A stretch of DNA of 64,000 nt from JAFMDF01 sp965277445 (GCA_965277445.1 CBDICY010000013.1:310001-374000), one strand, 5' to 3'; shown: positions 45,301 to 54,777, counted from the first letter of the stretch. Made by a program: numbers and translations. The notes: generated from the sequence alone by a model not told the origin.

Positions 45301-48300
45301 TTCTACCCCGCAATGTAATACCGCCGATTGGGCAACTTTGCAAGCTTTTTACGTGGCTACCAATGGCGATAGTTGGACGAATAACTCGGGTTGGGAACAG
45401 GTAGACCCTATGCTCCATCCTTCTACGCCGCCTAATACTTGTGATTTGGCCAATTTATACGGCGTAAGTTTGGACGCTAATGGTAGAGTAAACAGTATTA
45501 GCTTACCCAATAATAATTTGACTGGAAAAATTCCCGATGAAATAGGCGATTTAAGTAATTTGACTGCGTTGGTTTTAAATGATAATGCCATAGCAGGTGC
45601 TTTGTCTAGTGCCTTGGCTCGACTCACTAATTTGACCCAACTTAATTTGACCAATAATGACTTGACGGGCTGCTACGATGCCAATTTGGGCGCCTCTAGT
45701 GGTGGAGGGGAATCCTTGGAATCGGGCGGTACGACCTACGTGCGTTCAACTAGCGCGGTAGAAGTAGTTACGGATTTTGACCCTACCAAGGATAAAATTG
45801 ATGTTGGGGCACAATCGGTACATACCCAAATTATGATAGATAATCCCGATGGCTTGACCTTTGAAAATATGTTTAGTACCAATGGGAAACTGGTTTTGCA
45901 AGGCATTAATTTAGCCGACCTGCAATGGTTTAATTTTGAGCCAATTGCGGATGCACATTTCCAACAGGATATTAGTGCGGCTTTAGCTTACGAAAACTGT
46001 ACGGGATTATCTCGTTCCAATACGGTATACGTTCGTTCGCACGAACCGAATATAGTGGAAGAAGTAGATTTTAATCCCGCTACCGACAAGGTTAGTTTCT
46101 TTTATTTGGCGGTACGGGGAGATGCGGGTGTTAATTTTGCTGTAGAACAAACGGTGGCAGGAGCTAGATTTTACAGCCCTTACACCAATCAAAGTATGAC
46201 CTTAAAAGGTGTACAATTTTCGGAATTGACTCCTTCCCATTTTGAGTTCAGAGCCAATCAATTAGAAGATAATTTGGCGGGAAGAATGGGCTTAGACCAA
46301 GTTATTAGTAATTGGCAAATTGACCAAAACAACGTTTACAACGGTAAAAGTGTCCCGATGGCAGGCGGCGTGGACAAAGCGCCTTACCACATTTATACCC
46401 ACGATGAATATACAGGGACGGCGATTTGTGAAGTGGGCAATTCGGTATTGTGTAACTTTTCTAACGCTGACATTAGTAACGGGAATGATTTTGATTCCCC
46501 TTGGGAAGACTTTTGTAATAACGGTACTGGAACTTGCGAACCACCAAACGAACCACAAGCACCCGTAGTGACCATAACCAGTCCCACCAACGGTGCGGTT
46601 TTCCAATTGGGTAATGCCGTCACTATTCAGGTTACTGCTACGGATAGCGACGGTACGATTACTAGTTTGGACATTCTCGCCAATGACCTAACGCTCAATA
46701 GTAGCAATCCTTCAGGTAATACGTATCAGGCTACTTGGACACCCACGGCGGTCGGTACTTATACGATTACGGTTAGAGCGACGGACAATGATAATCTAAC
46801 GACCAATCAAACCGTTTCGGTAATAATTTCAGATGACCCGATTCCACCTTTGGTCGCCATTACGAATCCTTACGATGGAGCAACTTTACCCTTAGGAAAT
46901 CCCATCACCATCACGGCACAGGCTAGTGATTCGGATGGTAATGTCAATAATGTAACTATCTCCGTCAATGGTACTAACCTTTCTACTTCCAATGAGGGCA
47001 ATATTTACTCCGCTACTTGGAATCCGTCCAATACGGGAATGTACACCATTTCAGTTACGGCGACAGACGACGATAACCAAACAACTAGCAGGAGTATTTC
47101 TGTGACCATTTCGGACGACCCACCACCAACGGGCGATTATAATTATGGGGAAGTTCTACAAAAATCCTTGTACTTCTACGAGGCGCAACAATCGGGCGAA
47201 TTATCCGCCGAAAATCGAGTAGAATGGCGAGGGCCTTCGGCTTTAGACGATGGTTTGGACGTTAGTTTGGATTTGACAGGTGGCTGGTACGATGCAGGTG
47301 ACCACGTAAAATTTGGTTTCCCAATGGCTTATTCTGCTACCATATTAGCTTGGAGTGGCGTGGAAGACAAAACGGCTTACCAAAATATCCAGCAATGGGA
47401 GATTTTGAAAAATAACCTTCGTTTCGTAAACGATTATTTACTTAAATGTCACGTGCGTAACAACGACGGTTCGACCAACCGATTCTATGGGCAAGTGGGC
47501 AATGGTAGTGCCGACCACGCTTGGTGGGGACCTGCCGAAGTTATGCAAATGAATAGACCTGCTTATTACGTAGATGCCAATCAACCTGGTTCGGATTTAA
47601 CTGGAGAAACAGCAGCGGCTTTGGCGGCAGCTAGTATCGTCTTTGCCGATGAAGACCCCACTTATAGTGCAGAATTACTTGAAAACGCTATTGCTCTTTA
47701 CAATTTTGCAGACACTTATCGAGGCAAATATTCGGATGCGATTACTGATGCGGCGTCCTTTTACAATTCTTGGAGCGGTTATCAAGACGAATTAGTTTGG
47801 GGCGCAATTTGGTTATATCGAGCCACTAACGATGCTGCTTGGTTAACCAAAGCTCAAAACGAATACCAAAATTTGAGTAACGAGCAGGGTGGTTCAGTTA
47901 AATCTTACAAGTGGACTTTGGCTTGGGACGATAAATCTTACGGATGCTATGCTTTGATGGCACAATTGACAGGACAGCAAAGTTACTTTGAAGATACGGA
48001 ACGTTGGTTGGATTATTGGTCAACGGGTTATAATGGTCAACGGGTCAGTTACTCCCCCGGAGGACAAGCACATTTAGACACTTGGGGTTCATTGCGCTAC
48101 ACGGCGAATACGGCTTTTGTTGCTTTACAGTACAGCGAATTAATTGCCAATTCTAATCCGAGTAAAAGCGAAACGTATCGAGATTTTGGCATTAACCAAA
48201 TCAACTATACGCTAGGTAGTAATCCGAATAATCGGTCCTACGTTTGTGGTTTTGGTAATAATCCACCCATCAATCCGCACCACAGAACAGCACACGGCTC

Positions 48301-50848
48301 TTGGGCCAATAGTTTGAACACGCCAACTGATAACCGTCATATTTTGTACGGTGCATTGGTCGGCGGTCCTTCTGGCCCTAATGACCAATATACCGATGAC
48401 CGAGGGGACTATATCGCCAACGAAGTGGCTTGCGATTATAATGCGGGCTTTACGGGAGCGATTGCTAATTTAGTCGGTCGTTTTGGTGGAACGACGCTCG
48501 CCAATTTCCCTGAACCCGAAGACTACGATGTGTGCGAAGAATATTTTAACGAGGCCAAAATCAATGCCTCGGGCAATACTTTCACCGAAGTAGCTGTCTG
48601 GGCACACAACCGTTCGGCGTGGCCCGCTACTGAAACCGAAGATGTTTGCTACCGCTACTTCATGGATTTAAGTGAAGGTGTCATGGCGGGCTATACGGCA
48701 AGTGATTATACGATTAGCTTAAATACTGCTCCTTCAGGTACGACCGTTTCGGACTTAATTCAATGGGAAGGCATGGAGTATTACGTAGAAGTTTGTTTTG
48801 ATAATACCAGTATTTTCCCTGGTGGACAATCAGAATCTCGCAAAGAGGCACAATTGAGAATTGCCCTACCGAATAATGCGCCCGCTACGGCTTGGAATCC
48901 AGATAACGATTGGTCGTATTTTATTTCGGAGAATAATCCGATGAATAATAATTTGCAAGCCAATCCACGTATTCCATTTTATAATGATGGACAATTGCTT
49001 TGTGGTTATCTACCCGGTGGTGGCAGTCAAAATAGTGCACCTATTGCCGATTTCACCGTCAATCCAACTAGTGGCAATGCCCCTTTATTTGTGGAGTGCA
49101 ACGCCTACGGTTCGACCGACCCTGATGGAGATGATTTGACGTTTAGTTGGGATTTTGGCGATGGACATACCCACCCAGGTAGTATTACCAACCACGTTTT
49201 TATGGAGCCAGGCGTTCATCCCATTACGCTGACCGTAGATGATGGTAAGGGGGGAACGGATACCAAAACGATTAATATTACAGTCATTGATGCCACGCCC
49301 CAAGCACCTACGGCAGTCATCGTCGCTACACCTACCAATGGTGGTTATCCGCTGGCCGTTGCCTTTGACGGTTCTGGTTCGACGGACCCGAATGGAGATA
49401 TGCTAACGTACAGTTGGGATTTTGGTGATGGAAATATGGCTACTGGGGCTACTGTGAATCATACCTACACCACCGTTGGAACCTATACGGCAACGCTGAC
49501 GGTAGATGATGGCGGCAACGGAGGGAGCGATTCGGAAACGGTGGCGATTGAAGTAGTCAATTTAGCACCTATTGCGACTTTTACCGCCTCGCCTACTACC
49601 GGGCAACCACCCTTCTTAGCCACCTTTGACGCGGCTGGTTCATCCGACCCCAACGGGGGCAGCTTAACCTATAGTTGGGATTTTGGCAACGGTCAAACTA
49701 GTACGGGGGTATCAGCTACGCAGACTTTTTCTACGGCGGGAAGTTACACCGTCACCCTAACGGTTACCGATGAGTTGGGTGCAACAGGTCAATACTCGCA
49801 GCTTATTCAAGCTAGAGAGAGCGGTTGTAGTCTATCCTTGAAGTATCGGACTTACGATAATACTGCTAACGGGGCGACCGATAACCAAGTACGGGCACAC
49901 TTCATCGTAGACAACTTGGGTACAGACCCTATAGCGCTGCAAGACGTTACCATTCGCTATTGGTACAGCGTCGAAGACGTTGCCCCGCAAAATCTTTGGA
50001 TTGATTATGCTCGCTTGGGAAAGAATAATATCACTACCAAAATAGTAGCCATGAATAGCCCAGAGACAGGCGCTGACCACTACTTGGAAGTAGGCTTTAC
50101 GGCTGGAGCAGGAACAATAGCTGCGGGTGAAAATAGCGGAGAAGTACAGACTCGGTTTGCTAAAACCAATTGGTCAAACTACGACGAAACGAATGACTAT
50201 TCCTTCAATGCCGAACATAATACTTACCGCTTGTGGGATAAAGTAACAGTTTACTGCGGCGACCACTTAGTTTGGGGCATCGAACCCATTAACGAAGGTT
50301 TTATTCAAGACAATTGTACAACTGGAACGTTAGCTGTATTGGGTTCAGAAGGAGGAAATTCGCTAACGGACGTTTCCTACCAAGCGATTACGCACATTGC
50401 AGCGGACGCTACTATTGAATCGGGAGCAGCTATTACCTTTAAAGCGGGGGAGTCCATTCGACTAAGCGAGGGTTTCCACGCTAAGGGCGGCAGCAATTTT
50501 GTTGCCATGATTGAAGACTGTCCAACCAATCTGCAAGCACCTTCAGTACCTCTGGAAAACCGCTTAATAACGCCTAAAATATCTTCGGACCTTACGCTAA
50601 CCATTGCGCCCAATCCGTTGATAGACCAGACTAATTTATATTTTAATTTGTCGAAACCGAGCAATATAAACTTGATGATTACCAATGGTTTTGGTCAGCT
50701 AGTGGCCAACCCAATCAACCAAGTTAGGTACGAGACGGGGGCACATAATTTCACTTTGAATACGGCAGATTATTTGGCAGGCATTTATTTTGTTCATTTT
50801 AGATTTGACAATGAATGGCTGACTAAAAAGATTTTGGTGGTTAAATAG
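42317..50848 (+). CDS. Multidomain glycoside hydrolase family 9 cellulase with T9SS sorting domain
   Basis: 2,843 residues, secreted (signal ending NTAYSQ). Order: three tandem units of about 484 residues, each with LRRs, two copies of a FDP..DKID-type domain and an Ig-like domain (about 31-1510); another Ig-like domain (about 1511-1600). The GH9 catalytic domain (about 1607-2069) has WYDAGDHVKF (Asp1659, Asp1662), NPHHRTAHGSW (His1988/1989) and NEVACDYNAGF (Glu2036, likely acid). A CBM3c-like segment follows (about 2070-2234), then three PKD domains (2241-2500), CBM3 (about 2504-2656), a 3-coathanger stack (about 2679-2735) and a type A sorting domain to the end. It should hydrolyse beta-1,4-glucan processively at the surface. 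Preceded by direct-repeat promoter C. Confidence 0.93.
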   Translation: MLKKMHHTIALFSIFFSALILCCPNTAYSQCDADDWTALRTLYLSTDGPNWTNNSGWDQLNSATPPSNCDLANLYGVSVDTDGRVSALNLGNNNLSGILPSELAQLTQLTQLDISNNDLSGCYPASLAASNAAQAALASGGTTYEHTSSVNRVVSDFDPTKDVIDVGSQSVHTQIMIQQSDGLLFRNMFNTQGSLFLEGIALSDLQWFNFAPIQDAHFQQDISATLAYENCTGLSRPNTVYVRSHQENLVEEVDFNPATDKISFFYLCVRADGGTNFAVEQTAAGARFYSPFTGQSMTLKDVQFSELTPAHFEFRANQLEDNLAGRMSLDQVISNWQVDQNNVFNGKSVPMAGGEDKAPYHIYNHSEYTGSAICELGNSVWCNFSNTNISNGNNFDANWEDFCANSAGTCTSEPNQQAPAITINNPTNGATLQLGNQVTILVNAVDNDGTISSLTIAVNNVLLNSSNTSGSTYQANWTPTTIGNYSLTVTATDNDNQTTTEEISVAVFDNSTPQCNATDWAALRAFYLSTNGYNWTNNAGWEQVETATPPATCDLATMYGISLDSDGRVSGISLSNNNLTGGLPAELAQLTNLTQLNISNNSLSGCYDASFGASNGSGGESIESGGTTYVRSTSENQTITNFDPTKDKIDVGQQSIHTQIMLDSPDGLTFENMFNPNGKLILQGINLVDLKWFNFEPIADAHFQQDISAALAYENCTGLSRSNTVYLRSHETNLVEEVDFNPATDKVSFFYLAVRGDAGVNYAVEQTAAGARFYSPYTNQSMTLKDVQFSELTPAHFEFRANQLEDNLAGRMGLDQVISNWQIDQDNVYNGKSVPMAGGVDRAPYHIYNHDEYTGSPICAVSNSVLCNFSNANISDGNNFDAPWEDFCANGAGACDSEIGMQAPVVTINSPANGASYQLGNAITIIVNAIDNDGTISSLDILANDLLLNSSNTSGDIYEASWSPNAVGTYTISATATDNDNQTTTQDISVTIFDNSTPQCNTADWATLQAFYVATNGDSWTNNSGWEQVDPMLHPSTPPNTCDLANLYGVSLDANGRVNSISLPNNNLTGKIPDEIGDLSNLTALVLNDNAIAGALSSALARLTNLTQLNLTNNDLTGCYDANLGASSGGGESLESGGTTYVRSTSAVEVVTDFDPTKDKIDVGAQSVHTQIMIDNPDGLTFENMFSTNGKLVLQGINLADLQWFNFEPIADAHFQQDISAALAYENCTGLSRSNTVYVRSHEPNIVEEVDFNPATDKVSFFYLAVRGDAGVNFAVEQTVAGARFYSPYTNQSMTLKGVQFSELTPSHFEFRANQLEDNLAGRMGLDQVISNWQIDQNNVYNGKSVPMAGGVDKAPYHIYTHDEYTGTAICEVGNSVLCNFSNADISNGNDFDSPWEDFCNNGTGTCEPPNEPQAPVVTITSPTNGAVFQLGNAVTIQVTATDSDGTITSLDILANDLTLNSSNPSGNTYQATWTPTAVGTYTITVRATDNDNLTTNQTVSVIISDDPIPPLVAITNPYDGATLPLGNPITITAQASDSDGNVNNVTISVNGTNLSTSNEGNIYSATWNPSNTGMYTISVTATDDDNQTTSRSISVTISDDPPPTGDYNYGEVLQKSLYFYEAQQSGELSAENRVEWRGPSALDDGLDVSLDLTGGWYDAGDHVKFGFPMAYSATILAWSGVEDKTAYQNIQQWEILKNNLRFVNDYLLKCHVRNNDGSTNRFYGQVGNGSADHAWWGPAEVMQMNRPAYYVDANQPGSDLTGETAAALAAASIVFADEDPTYSAELLENAIALYNFADTYRGKYSDAITDAASFYNSWSGYQDELVWGAIWLYRATNDAAWLTKAQNEYQNLSNEQGGSVKSYKWTLAWDDKSYGCYALMAQLTGQQSYFEDTERWLDYWSTGYNGQRVSYSPGGQAHLDTWGSLRYTANTAFVALQYSELIANSNPSKSETYRDFGINQINYTLGSNPNNRSYVCGFGNNPPINPHHRTAHGSWANSLNTPTDNRHILYGALVGGPSGPNDQYTDDRGDYIANEVACDYNAGFTGAIANLVGRFGGTTLANFPEPEDYDVCEEYFNEAKINASGNTFTEVAVWAHNRSAWPATETEDVCYRYFMDLSEGVMAGYTASDYTISLNTAPSGTTVSDLIQWEGMEYYVEVCFDNTSIFPGGQSESRKEAQLRIALPNNAPATAWNPDNDWSYFISENNPMNNNLQANPRIPFYNDGQLLCGYLPGGGSQNSAPIADFTVNPTSGNAPLFVECNAYGSTDPDGDDLTFSWDFGDGHTHPGSITNHVFMEPGVHPITLTVDDGKGGTDTKTINITVIDATPQAPTAVIVATPTNGGYPLAVAFDGSGSTDPNGDMLTYSWDFGDGNMATGATVNHTYTTVGTYTATLTVDDGGNGGSDSETVAIEVVNLAPIATFTASPTTGQPPFLATFDAAGSSDPNGGSLTYSWDFGNGQTSTGVSATQTFSTAGSYTVTLTVTDELGATGQYSQLIQARESGCSLSLKYRTYDNTANGATDNQVRAHFIVDNLGTDPIALQDVTIRYWYSVEDVAPQNLWIDYARLGKNNITTKIVAMNSPETGADHYLEVGFTAGAGTIAAGENSGEVQTRFAKTNWSNYDETNDYSFNAEHNTYRLWDKVTVYCGDHLVWGIEPINEGFIQDNCTTGTLAVLGSEGGNSLTDVSYQAITHIAADATIESGAAITFKAGESIRLSEGFHAKGGSNFVAMIEDCPTNLQAPSVPLENRLITPKISSDLTLTIAPNPLIDQTNLYFNLSKPSNINLMITNGFGQLVANPINQVRYETGAHNFTLNTADYLAGIYFVHFRFDNEWLTKKILVVK
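42404..46836 (+). repeat. Three tandem ~1.45-kb coding repeats inside the GH9 gene
   Basis: Units begin at about 42404, 43856 and 45311 (periods 1,452 and 1,455 bp) with CAATGT in the same frame. Units 2 and 3 are the most alike (SHExNxVEEVDFNPATDKVS is almost unchanged), and unit 3 has an extra LRR pair. The similarity makes antisense ORFs recur at the same place in each unit and invites recombination or assembly collapse. Confidence 0.9.
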
Positions 50849-50856
50849 TTTTTCGC

Positions 50857-50907
50857 TTTTCTCAGAGAAATCTACGGGTTTCTCAGAGAGCTTTACTACT
50901 ATCATTG
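50857..50907 (+). promoter_or_regulatory. Direct-repeat promoter element D (no obvious target gene)
   Basis: Two perfect copies of TTTCTCAGAGA with TCAG cores at 50862 and 50883, 21 bp apart, and a -7-like TATCATTG at 50900-50907. It starts 9 bp after the cellulase stop. The next gene is about 660 bp away, and an 11-bp stem (51052-51080) lies between, so it may drive a short transcript or be left over from a lost gene. Confidence 0.6.
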
Positions 50908-51051
50908 CAGTATTACAAAACGTAATGCTCTCAACCTATTCACTTGATCTTCATAGAGCGCATTTTAGGCAATTGAGTTAGCGTCTTCATTGGTTGGTTT
51001 GATTGTTACTAAAAACAGTTAAAGCCAACTGATGAGTTTTCTCAAAATTAG

Positions 51052-51080
51052 ATGCTGGGCACTTTTATAGTGTCCAGCAT
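51052..51080 (+). terminator. Hairpin after direct-repeat element D
   Basis: An 11-bp stem (ATGCTGGGCAC / GTGTCCAGCAT, one G-T) with a 7-nt loop and only a short AT-rich tail. It could end a transcript of about 160 nt starting near 50915. Confidence 0.4.
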
Positions 51081-51268
51081 TTATAAGTTAAGGTTTAGCT
51101 AAACCCCCTTTTGTGGAATCCGTAGGTTTAAATGGGTATCTTTATTTTCTTCTACTCGATTAGATTTGGGTGTCTACTCGGTTTCACTATAGCGCATTGT
51201 TCCGACACCGTTTATCATTATGGTCTTGAGGAGGCGGCATTTATAATTATCATCTTTAGCATTTATAC

Positions 51269-51307
51269 AAACCTTACAAATTTGATTTTGTGGGGTTTTT
51301 GTTTTTT
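51269..51307 (+). terminator. Terminator-like hairpin similar to the one after ssrA
   Basis: AAACCTTACAAA pairs with TTTGTGGGGTTT through wobble pairs, followed by TTGTTTTTT. It is closely similar in sequence to 25703-25740. Apart from this and element D, 50908-51563 shows no supported gene. Confidence 0.5.
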
Positions 51308-51563
51308 GGGAAGGTAAATAAGACCAAATCGGAATAACGTTAAAAATATTTTTTATCTTGGTGATTGTCTTTTGACATTAATTTCGTCATGTTATTTTGA
51401 GGAGCGAAAAATAGTGATTTGGAGGTTGACAGAAGTAATTTTAGCTTTATAAATCAGAAAGTATTTCGTGCTTTGGGCGTTATGCGAAATCGGATAATTT
51501 AGAATAATGCTGTTGCTATTAAATATGGTATGACTGTAGATTTAGAAAAAATAAATAAAAACA

Positions 51564-54500
51564 ATGAAAAACGATCTTTCCCAAGCTAGAAGATTAATTA
51601 AAGAATGTTTGGATACTCAAAATACCTATTTAGATTTGGGAAATTGTGGTATTATTGATTTGAATGATTTACCTGAGTTGTTTGAGTGTTTGCATTTGGC
51701 GACATTAGTTTTGAGTGATAGGTGGTGGGATGAGTATCAACGAAAGTGGCTTACAAGCAAAAATTATGGGATACGCAATAGAATAGAAAAAATTCCACAT
51801 CGTATAATGTATCTAAATGGTTTAAAAAAATTATTTCTTAGTAGAAATAAGATAGTGGATGGAAACTCCCTATCAAATTTAACAAGCCTGAATAGTTTAG
51901 ACCTTCGTCACAACAAAATATCAGATTTAAGATTTTTATCACAACTAACTGACCTAAGGAGCTTATCACTAAGTAATAATGGAATAAAAGATTTTAGAAT
52001 TCTATCGAAATTAAAACATTTGGAAATTTTATTTCTAAGCTCTACTAAAATAAAAGATTTTAATTTTCTTTCCAGTCTAAAAGAATTAAAAAATTTATCT
52101 CTTCGCTCTAATCAAATATCTGACCTGAGTAAACTACCCAAATTAACCAATTTACAAAGCCTTTCTCTCGGTAGGAATAAAATAGTAGATATAGATGAAT
52201 TACAAAAATTACCTAACTTACAAATTCTTTCTCTTTCAAGTAATCAAATAACACAACTTCATAGTCTTTCGGAACTAACGAATTTAAAACATCTATATCT
52301 AAGGGGAAATAAAATAAATGATATATCTGCAATTTCCCAGCTAATAGGTTTGCAAGGATTATCTCTAAGTTTTAATCAAATTACAGATATAAGCTCTTTA
52401 TCTAGTTTAATTGGTTTAAACTCATTAGACCTTGGGAACAATCAAATCGCAGATATAAACTCTTTATCCAGTTTAACTAGTTTAAACTCGTTAGACCTTG
52501 ACAATAATCAAATCACAAATATAAGTTCTTTATCCAGTTTAACTAGTTTAAACTCGTTAGATATTTCCAATAATGAAATTACAAATATTCCTAAATTTTT
52601 ATTTGAAAAATTTCCTTCCTTTAAATTAGAAAAATTAGGATCGGGTACTTTAAATATTTATCAAAACCCAATTGTAAATCCACCTGTAGAAGTTTTAAAA
52701 CAAGGTGGCAATTCGGTATTAGATTGGTATGGAGCGAATAAAAAGCAATTAGAAGAAATAAAAATTATTTTAATAGGCGAGCCCAAAGCAGGTAAAACTT
52801 CTCTATTAAAACGCTTAAAATCAGATGTTTTTAATGAAAACGAAGTACAAACTGATGGCATCAATATAGAAAGTATTCCTTTTGAAACTTGTGAGCCTTT
52901 TAAAAATCAAACGAAGATTCACCCACTAACAGGGCATTTTTGGGATTTTGGCGGTCAAGAAATAATGAACGCTACTCATCAATTTTTCTTGACTAATCGC
53001 TCGGTTTATATCTTAGTACTTAATGCTAGAAATGATACCAATATAGCCACCCAAATAAGGCAATGGCTAACAAAAATAAAGGCTACTGGAGGTAATTCTC
53101 CTATTATTGTAGTAAGCAATAAAATAGACCTAAATACAGGGTTTGGCTTTGAAAATGAATATGAATTACAGCAAGAATTTCCCCAAATAAAATACTTCAT
53201 TAAAGCTTCTAGTAAAGATAAAACAGGTATTGAAATACTTAAAGAAAGATTAGCAGAATTAATTCCAGAAGCTGAACTATTTCATACTGAAATAGATGAA
53301 CGTTGGATTGATGTAAAAAAGCAACTCCAAATAGAAACTAAAAACGAACATTTTTTAAATGAAAGTAGGTTTAGATCTATATGCCGAAAACATGGAATAA
53401 GAAAAAAAGACCAACAAAAAAATGCCATTAATTTTTTACACGATTTAGGTTTAGTTCTTCATTTTGAGAATATTAATTTATCTGAATATTTTGTTTTAGA
53501 CCCTTATTGGATTACGTACGGTGTTTACCAAATTGTTACATCTAAGTACGCTGGAGAGGTAAAAGGGAAAGTGCCAATGGATAAATTGGAATATATAGTC
53601 AATGAAGAACAGGACAAAGAAGAAGTGTATCGTCCAAGTGATTATAAAAAAATCAATTATTCCAACAACGAAAGACGTTTTTTAGTAGATATTTTGCATG
53701 AATTTAAACTATGCTTTTACCTTAACAATCGTACCCATTTTATCTTACCTGACTTATTAGATACTCAGGAACCAATTAGTTTATCCCGTCCAATTAGAGA
53801 ATCAAAAGAGAGTATCCGGTTTGTGTACCAATACGGATATATACCAAAATCGACTATGCCCTACATTATAGTCGAAACTCACAAAATAGCTAAAGTTAAT
53901 TGGCGGACGGGTTGTATTATTGAGAATGATGATAGTCAAGCTTTAATTGGTGTTTATGGAAATAGACTTAGTATAACTGTTATTGGTAGGCATAAACAGA
54001 AGCGAGAATTTATGTCTATAATTCGATATAAAATTGATAAAATAAATAACTCATTAGCTGATAAACCCTCCATGTTAATTCCTCTGACAGATAGTAATAG
54101 ATTCGTGAAGTATCAAACTTTATTAGCAATGGAAGTAAGAGGAAAAACGTATTATGAAGAATATGAGCCAACCTATAAAGAATATGAAATAAGTAAATTA
54201 CTTGACGGTATTACGAACGTATCTGAATTAAGAAATATGGGTGATAAAGTGGATAAAGTTTTGAATAAACTTTTAGATATAGAAAACAATCAAAATGTAA
54301 TTATTCAAAAACTAGACGACCATTATAATTACCTTATGCAGAAATTAGGAAAAGGCGACCAAACAGGAATGTTTTTAACTTCTATTGCTATGCTAAATTT
54401 TCAACAGAAGGAAGCGATTACAACTGATATAGAGGACTTTCTTAAACAAGCCTTTGAGGCTACCAATACAAATGTAAATGCTAAATTGAACCAAATCTAT

Positions 54501-54668
54501 ACCGACCTAAAAAAGAGTAGTAATCTAGAAACCAAAATAAAATTAGGATTGCCTCTTGCTGCTTTAACAGGTATTGATATAGGTTTAGAAGCCAAATTTG
54601 ATGTCAAAAAATGGGCAACCAAGATGTATGAAAAGCATAGGGTTGACTTATTAGGAATTGTATTTTAA
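51564..54668 (+). CDS. LRR-Roc-COR (Roco) GTPase
   Basis: 1,034 residues. Leucine-rich repeats of the SDS22/internalin type fill residues about 65-360 (LTSLNSLDLRHNKISDLRFL, LPNLQILSLSSNQITQLHSL). The Roc G domain follows with Walker A GEPKAGKTS (405-413), switch II DFGGQE (461-466) and VVSNKID (about 517). A COR domain comes next (about 575-850; IRKKDQQKNAINFLHDLGLV). The C-terminal part has a short coiled coil (VDKVLNKLLDIENNQNVIIQ) and a small hydrophobic patch (LPLAALTGIDIGLEAKF). There is no signal peptide and no kinase or protease effector. Roco proteins dimerise via COR and switch on GTP; the bacterial role is poorly known. Monocistronic. Confidence 0.92.
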   Translation: MKNDLSQARRLIKECLDTQNTYLDLGNCGIIDLNDLPELFECLHLATLVLSDRWWDEYQRKWLTSKNYGIRNRIEKIPHRIMYLNGLKKLFLSRNKIVDGNSLSNLTSLNSLDLRHNKISDLRFLSQLTDLRSLSLSNNGIKDFRILSKLKHLEILFLSSTKIKDFNFLSSLKELKNLSLRSNQISDLSKLPKLTNLQSLSLGRNKIVDIDELQKLPNLQILSLSSNQITQLHSLSELTNLKHLYLRGNKINDISAISQLIGLQGLSLSFNQITDISSLSSLIGLNSLDLGNNQIADINSLSSLTSLNSLDLDNNQITNISSLSSLTSLNSLDISNNEITNIPKFLFEKFPSFKLEKLGSGTLNIYQNPIVNPPVEVLKQGGNSVLDWYGANKKQLEEIKIILIGEPKAGKTSLLKRLKSDVFNENEVQTDGINIESIPFETCEPFKNQTKIHPLTGHFWDFGGQEIMNATHQFFLTNRSVYILVLNARNDTNIATQIRQWLTKIKATGGNSPIIVVSNKIDLNTGFGFENEYELQQEFPQIKYFIKASSKDKTGIEILKERLAELIPEAELFHTEIDERWIDVKKQLQIETKNEHFLNESRFRSICRKHGIRKKDQQKNAINFLHDLGLVLHFENINLSEYFVLDPYWITYGVYQIVTSKYAGEVKGKVPMDKLEYIVNEEQDKEEVYRPSDYKKINYSNNERRFLVDILHEFKLCFYLNNRTHFILPDLLDTQEPISLSRPIRESKESIRFVYQYGYIPKSTMPYIIVETHKIAKVNWRTGCIIENDDSQALIGVYGNRLSITVIGRHKQKREFMSIIRYKIDKINNSLADKPSMLIPLTDSNRFVKYQTLLAMEVRGKTYYEEYEPTYKEYEISKLLDGITNVSELRNMGDKVDKVLNKLLDIENNQNVIIQKLDDHYNYLMQKLGKGDQTGMFLTSIAMLNFQQKEAITTDIEDFLKQAFEATNTNVNAKLNQIYTDLKKSSNLETKIKLGLPLAALTGIDIGLEAKFDVKKWATKMYEKHRVDLLGIVF

Positions 54669-54777
54669 AGCTGATTATCCTTATAAATAATGTTATTTCA
54701 TTAATTTTTTAACCTGTCATAGCCTTGATTAAATGATTGTAATAGAGTCATTTAAGCCAAGAAAGTGCTATGTCCAA

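Noticed and set aside
44756..46606. Minus-strand ORFs recurring in the cellulase gene
   Set aside because: They recur at the same place in each tandem unit simply because the sense repeats are similar; they have no protein-like features.
51132..51317. 61-codon hydrophobic ORF before the Roco gene
   Set aside because: It runs through a terminator-like hairpin and has no start context; composition comes from T-rich DNA.
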